The translations under genes and the position numbers were made by a program. A DNA stretch of 64,000 bases from Streptomyces albus subsp. albus (GTDB lineage Bacteria; Actinomycetota; Actinomycetes; Streptomycetales; Streptomycetaceae), in NCBI RefSeq assembly GCF_000719865.1, contig NZ_JOID01000015.1:124001-188000 (forward strand), in the 5' to 3' direction. Below, one piece after another: positions 7,375 through 18,270 of the stretch (position 1 is its first letter; each line of letters opens with the position of its first letter). The notes under the pieces were generated by a model. It was not told where the DNA came from, made no database searches, and was given only the letters and a program-made list of their open reading frames with translations.

Positions 7375-9432
7375 ATGTCCAGTACCGGAGCAGCCGACCC
7401 GAGCACCGGTGTGGCCGACCGCCGGTCCCCGGCACCGCCCGACCGGTCCCCGGCACCAACCGACCGGTCCCCGGCACCGACCGACCGGTCCCCGGCACCG
7501 CCTGCCCGGGCGCGGGTGCGCGCACCCGCGCCCACCGCGCTGCTGCTGAGCGCCGCCCTGCTGGCCGGCCTCGCCGGGCTCACCGGCTGCGGCGGGGGCG
7601 ACGACGACAAGCCGGCCGCCCACACCGCCCCGCCCGACATCGCCGCCACCCCCCGCGAGCAGGTGCGCGACGGCGGCACCGTCCGGTGGGCCGTCGACTC
7701 GGCGCCCGCCACGCTCAACGTCTTCCAGGCCGACTCCGGCGCCACCACCGACCGCATCGCCGAGGCCGTCCTCCCCGCGCTGTTCCACCTCGACCGCGCG
7801 GGCCGCCCGCAGCGCAACCCGGACCATCTCCGCTCGGCGGAGGTCGTCCAGCACGAGCCCGCGCAGGTGGTCGTCTACCGGCTGAACCCCGAGGCGGTCT
7901 GGAGCGACGGCCGCCCCCTGGGCGTGGCGGACTTCCGGGCCCAGTGGCAGGCGCTCAACGGGCGGAACCGCGCCTACTGGACGGCACGCAACGCCGGCTA
8001 CGACCGCGTCGCCCGGGTCGACCCGGGCCGGGACGCCCACGAGATCCGGGTGACCTTCAACACGCCGTACGCCGACTGGCGTTCCCTCTTCACGCCGCTC
8101 TACCCGAAGTCGGCGATGGGCGGGGCCGACGCCTTCAACGACGGCACGCGCCGCACCCTCAGGGCCACCGCGGGCCCCTTCACCCTCCGTGCCCGGGATG
8201 CCCGCGAGCGCACCGTCACCCTCGTCCGCGACCCCCGGTGGTGGGGCGAGCGGGCCAAGCTCGACCGGCTCGTCCTCACCGCCGTGCCCCGCGAGCGGCG
8301 GGTGGCGGCGCTGGCCGGCGGGAAGATCGACATTGCGGGGATCGGCCGGCCGGAGGTGGAGGACATCCGCACGTCCGTACAGCGGCGCGACGCGAGGTCG
8401 GCGGCGCTGCGCCGGATCGACGTGCGCCGCTCCCTGGCCCCCGCCTACACGCAGCTCGCGCTGAACGGCGCCGAGGGCCCGCTGGCCGACGAGCGCGTGC
8501 GCCGCGCCGTGGCCCGCGCCATCGACCGCTCGGCGCTCGCCGAGTCGGTGCTGAAGCCGCTGGAACTCCCGGCCGCTCCGCCCGGCAGCCATCTGCGCCT
8601 GGCCGGCCAGCCCGGGTACGAGGACAACAGCTCGGCCCTCGGCGGGCCGGACCCCGCGGCGGCGCAGGCGATGCTCGCGGACGCGGGCTGGCGGACGATC
8701 ACGGCCGGGCCCGGCGCCAGGGACGCCGGCAACAAGGAGTCCGGCACCAAGGAGCCGGGCACCGGGCGGGCCGCCGGCGAGGAAGCCGGCGAGAAGGCGG
8801 CGGAGCGGGGGAGCCAGGCCGGGGAGCTGACCGGCGAGAAAGCCGGCGAGAAGGCCGGCGAGAAGGCCGGTGAGCGGGCCCTGCCGGGCAACGCCCATGT
8901 GCTGCACAAGGACGGGGTGCCGCTCACGCTGGAGTTCGTCCTCCCCGAGGGGCGGGGCGCCGGGCAGCTCCGTGCCGTCGCGGAACGGATCACGCAGATG
9001 CTGACCGCGGTCGGGATCCGGGCGGAGATCGAGGAGGTGGCGGGGGAGAAGTTCTTCCGGGAGCACGTCGCCTCCGGGGACTTCGACCTGGCCCTCTACT
9101 CCTGGCCGGCCACCGCCTTCCCGGCGACCGACGCCCGCCCGGTCTTCGCCAAGCCGCGGCCGGCGCCGGACGGCTCGCTGACCGTCGAGCAGAACTACAC
9201 GGGGGTGGGCACCGACCGCATCGACCAGCTCTTCGAGCAGGCGGCCGCGGAACTGGACGAGTCGGTGGCCCGGGAGCTGTTGAGCCGCGCCGACGCCCGG
9301 ATCTGGGCCGCGGCCGGGTCCATCCCGCTCTACCAGCGGCCGGAGCTGGTGGCCGTGCGGCCCGGGGTGGTCAACGCCGGGGCCTTCGGCTTCGCGACGC
9401 CGCGCTATCAGGACGTGGGCTTCCGCCGCTGA
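7375..9432 (+). CDS. ABC transporter family 5 substrate-binding lipoprotein with repeat insertions
   Basis: Family-5 (oligopeptide/dipeptide type) extracellular solute-binding protein of 685 aa if translated from ATG 7375, which has a GGGAGG site six bases upstream. From there the export signal starts late: about 47 residues including four 7-residue repeats (RSPAP type, 21-bp DNA units at 7420-7500) precede a hydrophobic stretch (LLLSAALLAGLAG) and lipobox LTGC. GTG 7516 is an alternative start that would give a normal lipoprotein signal. Internally, about residues 440-500 hold a low-complexity insertion with GEKAGEKAGE repeats (12-bp DNA units at 8831-8877). No permease or ATPase is adjacent, so its partner is unknown. 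Similar orphan binding proteins occur beside typA in Streptomyces. Confidence 0.85.
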   Translation: MSSTGAADPSTGVADRRSPAPPDRSPAPTDRSPAPTDRSPAPPARARVRAPAPTALLLSAALLAGLAGLTGCGGGDDDKPAAHTAPPDIAATPREQVRDGGTVRWAVDSAPATLNVFQADSGATTDRIAEAVLPALFHLDRAGRPQRNPDHLRSAEVVQHEPAQVVVYRLNPEAVWSDGRPLGVADFRAQWQALNGRNRAYWTARNAGYDRVARVDPGRDAHEIRVTFNTPYADWRSLFTPLYPKSAMGGADAFNDGTRRTLRATAGPFTLRARDARERTVTLVRDPRWWGERAKLDRLVLTAVPRERRVAALAGGKIDIAGIGRPEVEDIRTSVQRRDARSAALRRIDVRRSLAPAYTQLALNGAEGPLADERVRRAVARAIDRSALAESVLKPLELPAAPPGSHLRLAGQPGYEDNSSALGGPDPAAAQAMLADAGWRTITAGPGARDAGNKESGTKEPGTGRAAGEEAGEKAAERGSQAGELTGEKAGEKAGEKAGERALPGNAHVLHKDGVPLTLEFVLPEGRGAGQLRAVAERITQMLTAVGIRAEIEEVAGEKFFREHVASGDFDLALYSWPATAFPATDARPVFAKPRPAPDGSLTVEQNYTGVGTDRIDQLFEQAAAELDESVARELLSRADARIWAAAGSIPLYQRPELVAVRPGVVNAGAFGFATPRYQDVGFRR
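8831..8877 (+). repeat. In-frame 12-bp tandem repeat inside binding-protein gene
   Basis: Four near-identical 12-bp units (ccggcgagaagg) encoding a KAGE-type repeat within a charged linker of the lipoprotein. The unit length keeps frame, so copy-number changes would be tolerated. Confidence 0.75.
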
Positions 9433-9486
9433 GCCGCTGAGCCGCCGAGCCGCCGCCGCCGAGCCGCCGAGCCGCCGAGCCGCTCC
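9431..9486 (+). repeat. 9-bp GCCGCCGAG tandem repeat
   Basis: Short imperfect tandem repeat directly after the binding-protein stop codon. It is not an obvious hairpin. The 262-bp spacer up to typA must also contain the typA promoter, which I could not place. Confidence 0.6.
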
Positions 9487-9694
9487 GGCGCGCCTCCGCG
9501 CCCCGCACGGGAACCCCGCCCCCGCCCGCCCCTCGCAGCGCACGGCCCCGCCGGGCCCCGGGCGGGGCGGGGCTGCGCGCCGGGTGCGCCGGGGCCCGTA
9601 CGATGGGGTGAGGCCGAGGCATGTTTCCAGCCCGGCGGGCGCGCGTGCCGGACCGTACGCGCCGCCATCCACGATTCCGGGAGTGCCCCGCAGT

Positions 9695-11566
<1,872 letters not shown>

Positions 11567-11608
11567 GGTTGCGCCGCGGCTTCCCGCGCCGCGGTGCTTC
11601 CGGTCCGT

Positions 11609-11636
11609 CCGGGGGCGTCCTTCGGGGCGCCCCCGG
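11609..11636 (+). terminator. typA terminator with UUCG tetraloop
   Basis: 12-bp stem (11609-11620 with 11625-11636, one G-U pair) closed by C(UUCG)G, one of the most stable RNA tetraloops. It lies 43 bp after the typA stop. Confidence 0.8.
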
Positions 11637-11900
11637 CGGCGTTGGCGGCGGCCTCTGGCCGGATGGCCGGTTCTCGCTGGTTTCCGGCGGGCTACGCGTG
11701 GGTAATCGACGCCCGGCGGGCCCTGTCGGAGAGGGTGCCGGAGAGGCCCCGGAGAGGGTGCCGAGCGGGTCTTTCGACGGGCCTTGTTGATCTCCGTTGT
11801 CAATCCGATTTCGCGCGGATCGCGTTCGACTATCGGTCCCCGTCATCCGGTACATGAGTTAACAGTCCGTTTCGTGCCTGTCTGTATGGGCTTAGTTTGC

Positions 11901-11919
11901 CCGGATTTCGGCCATCCGG
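11901..11919. promoter_or_regulatory. Possible operator dyad upstream of ABC cluster 1
   Basis: Inverted repeat CCGGAT-N7-ATCCGG in the relatively AT-rich region about 215 bp before the first gene of cluster 1. It could be a regulator site or a leader hairpin; the protein that would bind it is unknown. Confidence 0.3.
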
Positions 11920-12134
11920 CCTGGTTGATGTGACCAAACCGAGATCCCTGACGTGTGGTTTCGGGGGTCCCGGGTGACCGATAGTGGGGTCCATCGAGCT
12001 CGGGTCAATGGGTCACGCGCTGTGGGGAGCGCGCCGACTCACGAGCACAGGTGCCGGCTGCGGCTGTCAGGGGTGTCAGCCCGCGACCGGCGCCCTTCCA
12101 TGTACTGACGATGGACTCCTGAGGAGGCACACCC

Positions 12135-13751
12135 ATGCGCGGTGCCAGAAGTGCCAAGTTCGCTGCGGGTGCGATAGCCGTGACGATGGCCGTGACGGCG
12201 TGCGGCGGCGGCAGCGACGACGAAGGCAAGAAGTCGAGCTCCGGCAAGCCCGAGGGCTACGTCTCGATCGAGGTCGGCGAGCCCCAGAACGCGCCGATCC
12301 CCTCGGACACGAACGAGAGCAACGGCAGCTACCTCGTCAAGGCGCTCTTCACCCAGCTCCTCGAGCACGACAACGAGGGCAAGCCGGTCTACCTGAACGC
12401 CGAGTCGATCAAGACCGAGGACTCGAAGCTCTGGACGGTCAAGCTGAAGGACGGCTGGACCTTCCACAACGGCGAGAAGGTCACCGCCCAGTCCTACGTG
12501 GACACCTGGAACTGGGCCGCCCACATCAAGAACAACCAGAAGAACAGCTTCTGGTTCGCCGACATCAAGGGCTACGACGAGGTGCACCCCGAGAAGGGTG
12601 ACGCCAAGGCCGAGAAGATGTCCGGTCTGAAGGTCGTCGACGACCTCACCTTCACCATCGAGCTCTCCAAGCCGGTCCCGTACTTCGAGTACAAGATGGG
12701 CTACACGACCTGGGCCCCGCTGCCCAAGTCGGCCATGGAGGACCCGAAGGCGTTCGCCAAGAACCCGGTGGGCAACGGCCCCTACAAGTTCGAGAAGTGG
12801 CAGCACAAGAAGCTCTTCCAGGTCGCCGCCTACGACAAGTACAAGGGCGACGACAAGGCGGCCAACAAGGGCATCCAGTTCAAGAACTACTCGACCCCCG
12901 AGGCCGCGTACCAGGAGCTCATCTCGGGCAACCTCGACGTGGTGCGCCAGATCGCGTCCCGCGACCTGCCCAAGTACAAGAGCGACCTGGGCGACCGTGC
13001 GATCGAGGAGCCCTTCGCCGGCGTCCAGAGCATCGTCCCGGCCTTCTACAGCAAGCCGTTCAAGGACGTCGACCCCAAGGTCATCCAGGGCCTGTCCATG
13101 GCGATCGACCGCGAGACCATCGCGAAGACCGTCATGAACGGCACCCGTGACGCGGCCACCAGCTTCACCCCGCCGCAGGTCATGGGCAACCAGGACCTCG
13201 ACTCGCCGGCCTTCAAGTTCGACCCGAAGCAGGCCAAGAAGCTGGTCGAAGAGGGCGGCGGCATCCCGGGCAACAAGGTGTGGATCCAGTTCAACGCCGA
13301 TGGTGGCCACAAGGACTGGGTGACGGCGGTCTGCGAGAACATCCGCCAGAACACCGGTGTGGAGTGCATCCCGGACTCCAAGCCGGACTTCCAGACCGAC
13401 CTGGACCTGCGTGACGCCAACAAGGTCAAGGGCATGTACCGCGGTGGCTGGGTGGCCGACTACCCGGTGAACGTCAACTTCATGCGGGAGCTCTACCACA
13501 CCAAGGCCGAGGCCAACAGCGGTCGCTTCTCCAACAAGGAGATCGACAAGCTGATGGAGAAGGGCGACAACGCCGAGACCCTGGAGGAGTCGCTCAAGAT
13601 CTACCAGGAGGTCGAGCGCAAGCTGGCCGAGCAGATGCCCGCCATCCCGGTCTTCAACTACAAGATCAACGCCGGCTACGGCAAGGACGTCGACAACGTC
13701 ACGACCGACTGGCACGGCGACATCGTGATCGACCAGGTCACGGTCAAGTAA
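12135..13751 (+). CDS. Oligopeptide ABC transporter substrate-binding lipoprotein (cluster 1)
   Basis: 538-aa family-5 solute-binding protein. The signal peptide ends in lipobox VTAC at about residues 20-23, followed by a Gly/Ser/Asp linker, so it is lipid-anchored outside the membrane. The body shows the family pattern (LKDGWTFHNGEKVTA, PVGNGPYKFEKW, PAIPVFNY). It has a GAGGAGG ribosome site. Unlike the flanking genes it uses many Lys codons, common for these highly expressed lipoproteins. First gene of a binding protein-permease-permease-ATPase-ATPase operon; the next gene is 138 bp away across a hairpin. Likely imports short peptides. It is related to the cluster 2 protein at 18712 but clearly diverged. 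Confidence 0.92.
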   Translation: MRGARSAKFAAGAIAVTMAVTACGGGSDDEGKKSSSGKPEGYVSIEVGEPQNAPIPSDTNESNGSYLVKALFTQLLEHDNEGKPVYLNAESIKTEDSKLWTVKLKDGWTFHNGEKVTAQSYVDTWNWAAHIKNNQKNSFWFADIKGYDEVHPEKGDAKAEKMSGLKVVDDLTFTIELSKPVPYFEYKMGYTTWAPLPKSAMEDPKAFAKNPVGNGPYKFEKWQHKKLFQVAAYDKYKGDDKAANKGIQFKNYSTPEAAYQELISGNLDVVRQIASRDLPKYKSDLGDRAIEEPFAGVQSIVPAFYSKPFKDVDPKVIQGLSMAIDRETIAKTVMNGTRDAATSFTPPQVMGNQDLDSPAFKFDPKQAKKLVEEGGGIPGNKVWIQFNADGGHKDWVTAVCENIRQNTGVECIPDSKPDFQTDLDLRDANKVKGMYRGGWVADYPVNVNFMRELYHTKAEANSGRFSNKEIDKLMEKGDNAETLEESLKIYQEVERKLAEQMPAIPVFNYKINAGYGKDVDNVTTDWHGDIVIDQVTVK

Positions 13752-13830
13752 GACGCGCGCGGAACCCCGTTCCGCATCCGGCCGATCCCGCCGCGGCCGC
13801 AAACCGGCAGTCGGCGGGGCAGGCACCCCG

Positions 13831-13859
13831 GGGGCCGTTCCCAGCAGTGGAACGGCCCC
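13831..13859 (+). terminator. Intra-operon hairpin between binding protein and permease
   Basis: Perfect 11-bp stem (13831-13841 with 13849-13859), 7-nt loop, 80 bp after the binding-protein stop and 30 bp before the permease ATG. Such hairpins act as partial terminators or 3' stabilisers, giving more binding protein than permease. Cluster 2 has an equivalent at 20419-20446. Confidence 0.7.
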
Positions 13860-13889
13860 TTGGGGCCGTCCGTTCCTATTGGAGGCAAC

Positions 13890-14819
13890 ATGGGGCGCTA
13901 TGTCGTGCGGCGACTGCTCCAGGCGATACCGGTTTTCCTCGGGTCAACCCTGCTGATCTTCCTCATGATGTACAGCCTGCCCGGCGATCCCGTGCGGGCC
14001 CTCTGGGGCGACCAGTCCGTGGACCCGGCACAGATCGCGGCGTTGAAGAAGGACCTCGGCCTCGATCTGCCTCTCTGGCAGCAGTATCTGAACTACATCG
14101 GAGGGCTGTTCCAGGGCGACTTCGGTACCCAGATCGCCAGCCAGCGACCGGTGTCCGAAGTCATCGCCGACGCGCTCCCGGTCACCATCCGGCTGACCCT
14201 GTTCGCCTTCACCTTCACCGTCCTCGTCGGCATCTCGCTCGGCATCGCGGCCGGGCTCTGGGCGGACCGGCTGCTGGACCGGGCGATGCTCTTCTTCACC
14301 CTGCTGCTGATTTCCGTCCCGTCCTTCGTCCTGGGCTACACCGCGCAGTTCTGGCTGGCCTTCAAGTTCCAGCTGCTGACGCCCACGGTGCAGGACTCGG
14401 AGGCCTTCGGCGATCTGCTGATGCCGGCCATCGTGCTCGGCTCGCTCTCCCTGGCCTATGTGGTCCGGCTGACCCGCACCTCCGTCGTGGAGAACCTGCG
14501 CTCCGACTACATCCGCACCGCCATCGCCAAGGGCCTGCCGCGCCGCCGGGTCATCGGAGTGCATCTGATGCGCAACTCCCTGATCCCGGTGGTCACCTTC
14601 CTCGGTACCGACCTCGGCGCGCTGCTCGGCGGAGCGGTCATCACGGAGGGCATCTTCAACGTCCAGGGCGTCGGCAACCTCGTCTACGAGGCACTGCTCC
14701 GCCGTGAGGGATCGACGGTGGTGGGCGTCGTCACCCTGCTCGTCATCCTCTACCTCACCATCAGCCTGATCGTCGACCTGCTTTACGCGGTTCTGGACCC
14801 GAGGATCCGTTATGTCTGA
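13890..14819 (+). CDS. Oligopeptide ABC transporter permease, OppB/DppB type (cluster 1)
   Basis: 309 aa from ATG 13890, which follows a TTGGAGG ribosome site. It starts with the family hallmark MGRYVVRRLLQAIPVFLGST, has about six membrane helices, and the cytoplasmic EAA-like loop ([17 protein letters not shown]) that contacts the ATPase. It overlaps the next permease by 8 bp (ATGTCTGA), so the two halves of the channel are probably translationally coupled. A paralogue at 20485 shares most of the sequence. Confidence 0.92.
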   Translation: MGRYVVRRLLQAIPVFLGSTLLIFLMMYSLPGDPVRALWGDQSVDPAQIAALKKDLGLDLPLWQQYLNYIGGLFQGDFGTQIASQRPVSEVIADALPVTIRLTLFAFTFTVLVGISLGIAAGLWADRLLDRAMLFFTLLLISVPSFVLGYTAQFWLAFKFQLLTPTVQDSEAFGDLLMPAIVLGSLSLAYVVRLTRTSVVENLRSDYIRTAIAKGLPRRRVIGVHLMRNSLIPVVTFLGTDLGALLGGAVITEGIFNVQGVGNLVYEALLRREGSTVVGVVTLLVILYLTISLIVDLLYAVLDPRIRYV

Positions 14820-15786
14820 CGTCACTCAAGCCACCCATGTCCCCGCCCCGGCGACCCCGGCGGACCTGGACAAGACTGCCGACACCCCCGGCACGGGCAA
14901 CGGTGAGGGCGGTCCGGTCGGCAAGCCGCGGAGCCTGTGGTCCGACGCCTGGCACGACCTGCGGCGCAACCCGCTCTTCGTGATCTCGGCCGGACTGATC
15001 CTCCTGCTGCTGGTGATGGCCGTTTGGCCGACCCTTTTCACCGGCGCGTCCCCGCGCCGCGGTGACCTGGCGAACCACTATCTCCAGGCACCGCAGCTCA
15101 CCCACTTCTTCTCACCGGAGTGGCTCGGCTACGACCATCAGGGCCGCAGCATTTACGCGCGGGTGGTCCACGGCGCTCGCGCCTCCGTAACCGTCGGTAT
15201 CGCCGTGACGCTGCTGGTCACCGTCTTCGGCGGCCTGCTCGGTATGATCGCCGGATACTTCGGCGGCTGGATCGACAGCGTCCTGTCCCGGATCCTCGAC
15301 GTGTTCGCCGGCCTGCCCTTCCTGCTCGGTGCGATGGTCGTGCTCAACGTCTTCGATGTCCGCACCGTCTGGATCGTCTCCCTGGCACTGGCCTTCCTCG
15401 GCTGGACCCAGATCGCCCGCGTCACCCGCGGCTCGGTGATCACCACCAAGCAGTCGGACTACGTTCAGGCCGCGAAGGCTCTTGGCGCCGGCACCGGCAG
15501 GATCCTGCTGCGGCACGTGCTGCCCAACGCGATCGCCCCGGTGATCGTCGTCGCCACCATCGCGCTCGGCGGTTACATCGCGGCCGAGGCCAGTCTGTCC
15601 TTCCTGGGCATCGGCATCTCGCCGCCCACGGTTTCCTGGGGCATGGACGTCTCCGACGGCGCCGACCAGCTGCGCAACGCGCCGCACGCTCTGTTGGCGC
15701 CGGCCATCATGGTGTCGGTCACCGTGCTGGCGTTCATCATGCTCGGCGATGCGGTCCGCAACGCCCTCGACCCCAAGCTGCGCTGA
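14812..15786 (+). CDS. Oligopeptide ABC transporter permease, OppC/DppC type (cluster 1)
   Basis: 324 aa. A soluble N-terminal tail (about 45 residues) leads into [10 protein letters not shown] and a first helix, followed by the BPD-transport domain with [14 protein letters not shown] and the EAA loop VQAAKALGAGTGRILLRH. The C-terminus LGDAVRNALDPKLR is typical of the family. It overlaps the OppB-type gene by 8 bp and is 11 bp before the ATPase gene. The partner permease is needed for function. Confidence 0.92.
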   Translation: MSDVTQATHVPAPATPADLDKTADTPGTGNGEGGPVGKPRSLWSDAWHDLRRNPLFVISAGLILLLLVMAVWPTLFTGASPRRGDLANHYLQAPQLTHFFSPEWLGYDHQGRSIYARVVHGARASVTVGIAVTLLVTVFGGLLGMIAGYFGGWIDSVLSRILDVFAGLPFLLGAMVVLNVFDVRTVWIVSLALAFLGWTQIARVTRGSVITTKQSDYVQAAKALGAGTGRILLRHVLPNAIAPVIVVATIALGGYIAAEASLSFLGIGISPPTVSWGMDVSDGADQLRNAPHALLAPAIMVSVTVLAFIMLGDAVRNALDPKLR

Positions 15787-15797
15787 GGGAGGCGTAC

Positions 15798-16578
15798 GTG
15801 ACCACCATCGAGAAGACCTCGGCCGAACCCAAGCCCGCGGGCGGGGCGGACGGCACACCACTGCTCGAAGTCCGCGATCTGCACGTGGAGTTCCACACCC
15901 GCGACGGCGTGGCCAAGGCCGTCAACGGCGTCAACTACTCCGTGTCCGCCGGTGAGACCCTCGCCGTGCTCGGCGAGTCCGGTTCCGGCAAGTCCGTGAC
16001 CGCGCAGGCGGTCATGGGCATCCTGGACATGCCCCCCGGCCGCATCCCCAAGGGGGAGATCTTCTTCCGCGGCCAGGACATGCTGAAGATGTCCGCCGAG
16101 GAACGCCGGAAGATCCGCGGCGCCAAGATGGCGATGATCTTCCAGGACGCCCTGTCCTCGCTCAACCCCGTCTTCACCGTCGGCTTCCAGCTCGGCGAGA
16201 TGTACCGGGTGCACCAGGGCCTGTCCCGGAAGGCCGCCAAGGCCAAGGCCGTGGAACTGATGGACCGGGTGAAGATCCCCGCCGCCAAGCAGCGGGTGAA
16301 CGACTATCCGCACCAGTTCTCCGGCGGTATGCGGCAGCGCATCATGATCGCGATGGCGCTGGCCCTGGAGCCGGACCTGATCCTACGCGATCAAGGGCCT
16401 GCCGCCCAACCTGACCCGTATCCCGTCCGGTTGCGCCTTCAACCCGCGCTGCCCCAAGGCGCAGGACGTCTGCCGCGCCGACATCCCGCCGCTGTACCAG
16501 GTCACCGAGCGGGACGGCACGGAACTCGACGGCCGCCGCAGCGCTTGCCACTTCTGGGAGGAGACGATCCATGGCTGA
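15798..16578 (+). pseudogene. Oligopeptide ABC transporter ATPase, OppD type, internally deleted and frameshifted as assembled (cluster 1)
   Basis: GTG 15798 starts a normal OppD-like protein: Walker [10 protein letters not shown]-loop [13 protein letters not shown] and signature FSGGMRQR. Reading then reaches ALEPDLI, the start of Walker B, and at about 16383 the sequence jumps in another frame to the C-terminal YAIKGLPPNL and the Cys-rich SGCAFNPRCPKAQDVC region, ending at 16578. Compared with the intact paralogue at 25644-26855, about 90 residues (Walker B, D-loop, H-loop) are absent, not merely out of frame. The break falls at the end of a 100-bp block identical to cluster 2. Either an assembly collapse or a true null allele; I favour the former. 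The last bases overlap the next gene (ATGGCTGA). Confidence 0.85.
16284..16383 (+). repeat. 100-bp block identical to cluster 2 OppD gene
   Basis: Identical base for base to 22895-22994. It encodes the signature region up to ALEPDLI and ends exactly where both genes lose their Walker B segment. Confidence 0.95.
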
Positions 16579-17499
16579 GATCAGCAAGAAGGACGAGGCC
16601 ACGGGCGCTTCCACCGTCACCTCCGAGCAGGCGGCCGAGGCCGAGAAGACCGCGGCCGATGCCGCGGCGGCCCAGGAGTCCGACGAGACCGCCGAGGTCG
16701 TGGCGGCCATCGAGTCCCCGGTCGAGCGCGGCGAGCCGATCCTGCAGGTGCGCAACCTGGTCAAGCACTTCCCGCTGACCCGGGGCATCCTCTTCAAGCG
16801 GAAGATCGGCGCGGTCAAGGCCGTCGACGGCATCTCCTTCGACCTGCACCAGGGCGAGACCCTGGGCATCGTCGGCGAGTCCGGCTGCGGCAAGTCCACC
16901 GTCGCCAAGCTGCTGATGACGCTGGAGCACGCCACCGCCGGCGAGGTCTTCTACAAGGGCCAGGACATCACCAAGCTGTCCGGGCGCGCGCTGAAGGCCG
17001 TCCGCCGCAACATCCAGATGGTGTTCCAGGACCCGTACACCTCGCTCAACCCGCGGATGACGGTCGCCTGATGGAGAAGCTGCAGGACGAGTTCAACCTC
17101 TCCTACATCTTCATCGCGCACGACCTCTCCATCGTCCGCCACATCTCCGACCGGGTCGGAGTCATGTACCTCGGCAAGATGGCCGAGATCGGCTCCGACG
17201 AGGAGATCTACGACCACCCGACGCACCCGTACACCCAGGCGCTGCTCTCCGCCGTCCCCGTCCCGGACCCCGAGATGCGCGAGGGCCGCGAGCGGATCCT
17301 GCTCACCGGTGACGTGCCGTCCCCGGCCAACCCGCCGTCGGGCTGCCGCTTCCGCACCCGCTGCTGGAAGGCGCAGGACAAGTGCGCCGTGGAGGAGCCG
17401 CTGCTGGCGGTTCCGGAGCGCTTCAAGAGCTCCGACACCCCGGCGAACCACGAGTCGGCGTGCCACTTCGCGGAGGAGAAGGACGTCGTCCACGCGTAA
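16571..17499 (+). pseudogene. Oligopeptide ABC transporter ATPase, OppF type, internally deleted and frameshifted as assembled (cluster 1)
   Basis: ATG 16571 opens an OppF-type ATPase with an acidic, Ala-rich N-terminal tail (about 55 residues), then LVKHFPLTRGILF, Walker A GESGCGKS and Q-loop [16 protein letters not shown]. At 17066/17067 the sequence jumps to a different frame at [20 protein letters not shown] (H-loop present) and continues to the Cys-rich oligo_HPY tail, stop at 17499. About 80 residues with the ABC signature and Walker B are missing. The break again coincides with the end of a 99-bp block identical to cluster 2. A second initiation at ATG 17071 could only give a non-catalytic fragment. 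Confidence 0.85.
16968..17066 (+). repeat. 99-bp block identical to cluster 2 OppF gene
   Basis: Identical to 23509-23607, ending exactly at the deletion junction in both genes (after the codons for RMTV). Confidence 0.95.
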
Positions 17500-17541
17500 C
17501 GCCCACCCCCGTCCCGCGCCCGGCGCGGGCCGGGCGGACTC

Positions 17542-17578
17542 GGCCCCGGCCCCCGGTCATGAACCGGGGGCCGGGGCC
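17542..17578 (+). terminator. Terminator of ABC cluster 1
   Basis: Perfect 16-bp GC stem (17542-17557 with 17563-17578) with a 5-nt loop, 43 bp after the last gene of the operon. Confidence 0.85.
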
Positions 17579-17676
17579 GTTCGCGTATCGCGGAGTGGCG
17601 GAAGAGGCGGCCACTCCTTCGGGTGGTCCGGCCGACGGGACGGGGCAGGGCGTCCGGAACTCCGCAGGGTTCCCAC

Positions 17677-17820
17677 ATGAGTTCTGAGTACGTCACCCTC
17701 ACCATCCCCAGCGAGGTGCTGGAGGCGGCACAGGCCGCTGCGGAGCGGGAAGGGCTGAGCGTGTCGGCTTGGCTCTCACAGACCGCCCAGCACGCCGTTC
17801 GCGAGTGCTGCCGACTGGTC
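17677..17820 (+). pseudogene. Truncated antitoxin-like (ribbon-helix-helix) gene remnant
   Basis: From ATG 17677 the first 45 or so codons read as an antitoxin N-terminus (YVTLTIPSEVLEAAQAAAER then GLSVSAWLSQTAQHAVRE). After about 17815 the frame continues into sequence that no longer looks coding and runs antisense through the toxin gene to 18318. I read this as a decayed antitoxin whose 3' part and toxin are gone, but a short real protein cannot be excluded. Confidence 0.45.
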
Positions 17821-17898
17821 TTCGCCCGGGCACGACGGAGAAGCGCCGCAGCACGGCAGCTGACCCTCCGTTCCGTCCTCCTGCCGCGATCCCTGACA

Positions 17899-18270
17899 TC
17901 ACGGCTTGCCGATGTCCACCACCCAGACACCCGTTCCGTCGTATGCCTCCGGGGTGCCGCTCAGCACCTGGCCGCCCGCCGGGTCGGACACGGCGGCGTA
18001 GACGGCGTGGGCGTGGCGCCAGTCCAGCCCGGCGCCGGCGGCCTGTTCCACGGCGGCGGTCGCGGCGAAGTCGAGGGGGAGGAACTCCAGGCCCGGGAGG
18101 GCTCCCAGATGGGCGGCGGCGCCCGGGAGTTCGAGACTGGCCGACACCAGGCAGAGGGCGGGGACCTGGGCCCGCTGGGCGGGGTCACCGGCCTCCACGA
18201 CCGCCAGGCCGGAAAGGAAGCGGTGCCCGCGGCAGAGGGCGAGCACGGCCGTGTGATCGAGGATGATCAC
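17899..18270 (-). CDS. PIN-like toxin of a type II toxin-antitoxin pair
   Basis: 123 aa from GTG 18270, overlapping the antitoxin stop by 4 bp (GTGA), the usual coupling of TA pairs. The N-terminal VIILDHTAVLAL places an aspartate after a beta-strand as in PIN nucleases. SASLE supplies a mid-protein acidic residue, and a GLDWRHAHAVYAA helix resembles the ADA(L/M)I(A)A region with the second aspartate. Assignment as a PIN RNase toxin is by pattern; the family is divergent and the fourth acidic site is not obvious. It lies between two paralogous ABC clusters, in reverse orientation to both. Confidence 0.65.
   Translation of the reverse strand: MIILDHTAVLALCRGHRFLSGLAVVEAGDPAQRAQVPALCLVSASLELPGAAAHLGALPGLEFLPLDFAATAAVEQAAGAGLDWRHAHAVYAAVSDPAGGQVLSGTPEAYDGTGVWVVDIGKP

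Larger units (their letters stand above)
11567..12134. other. Intergenic region between typA and ABC cluster 1
   Basis: 568 bp. The first part carries the typA terminator. From about 11780 to 12000 the sequence is clearly less GC-rich than its surroundings, as expected for a regulated promoter, and includes a CCGGAT-N7-ATCCGG dyad at 11901-11919. The last 20 bases hold a strong GAGGAGG ribosome site for the binding-protein gene. I did not recognise a definite -35/-10 pair or a named operator. Confidence 0.5.

Noticed and set aside
16571..17499. Programmed frameshift or ribosome slippage joining the two OppF halves
   Set aside because: The missing signature/Walker B residues are absent from every frame at the junction, so slippage could not restore them.
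17071..17499. Independent gene starting at ATG 17071
   Set aside because: It begins inside the conserved ATPase sequence and has no Walker A or ribosome site; it is the 3' part of the OppF gene.
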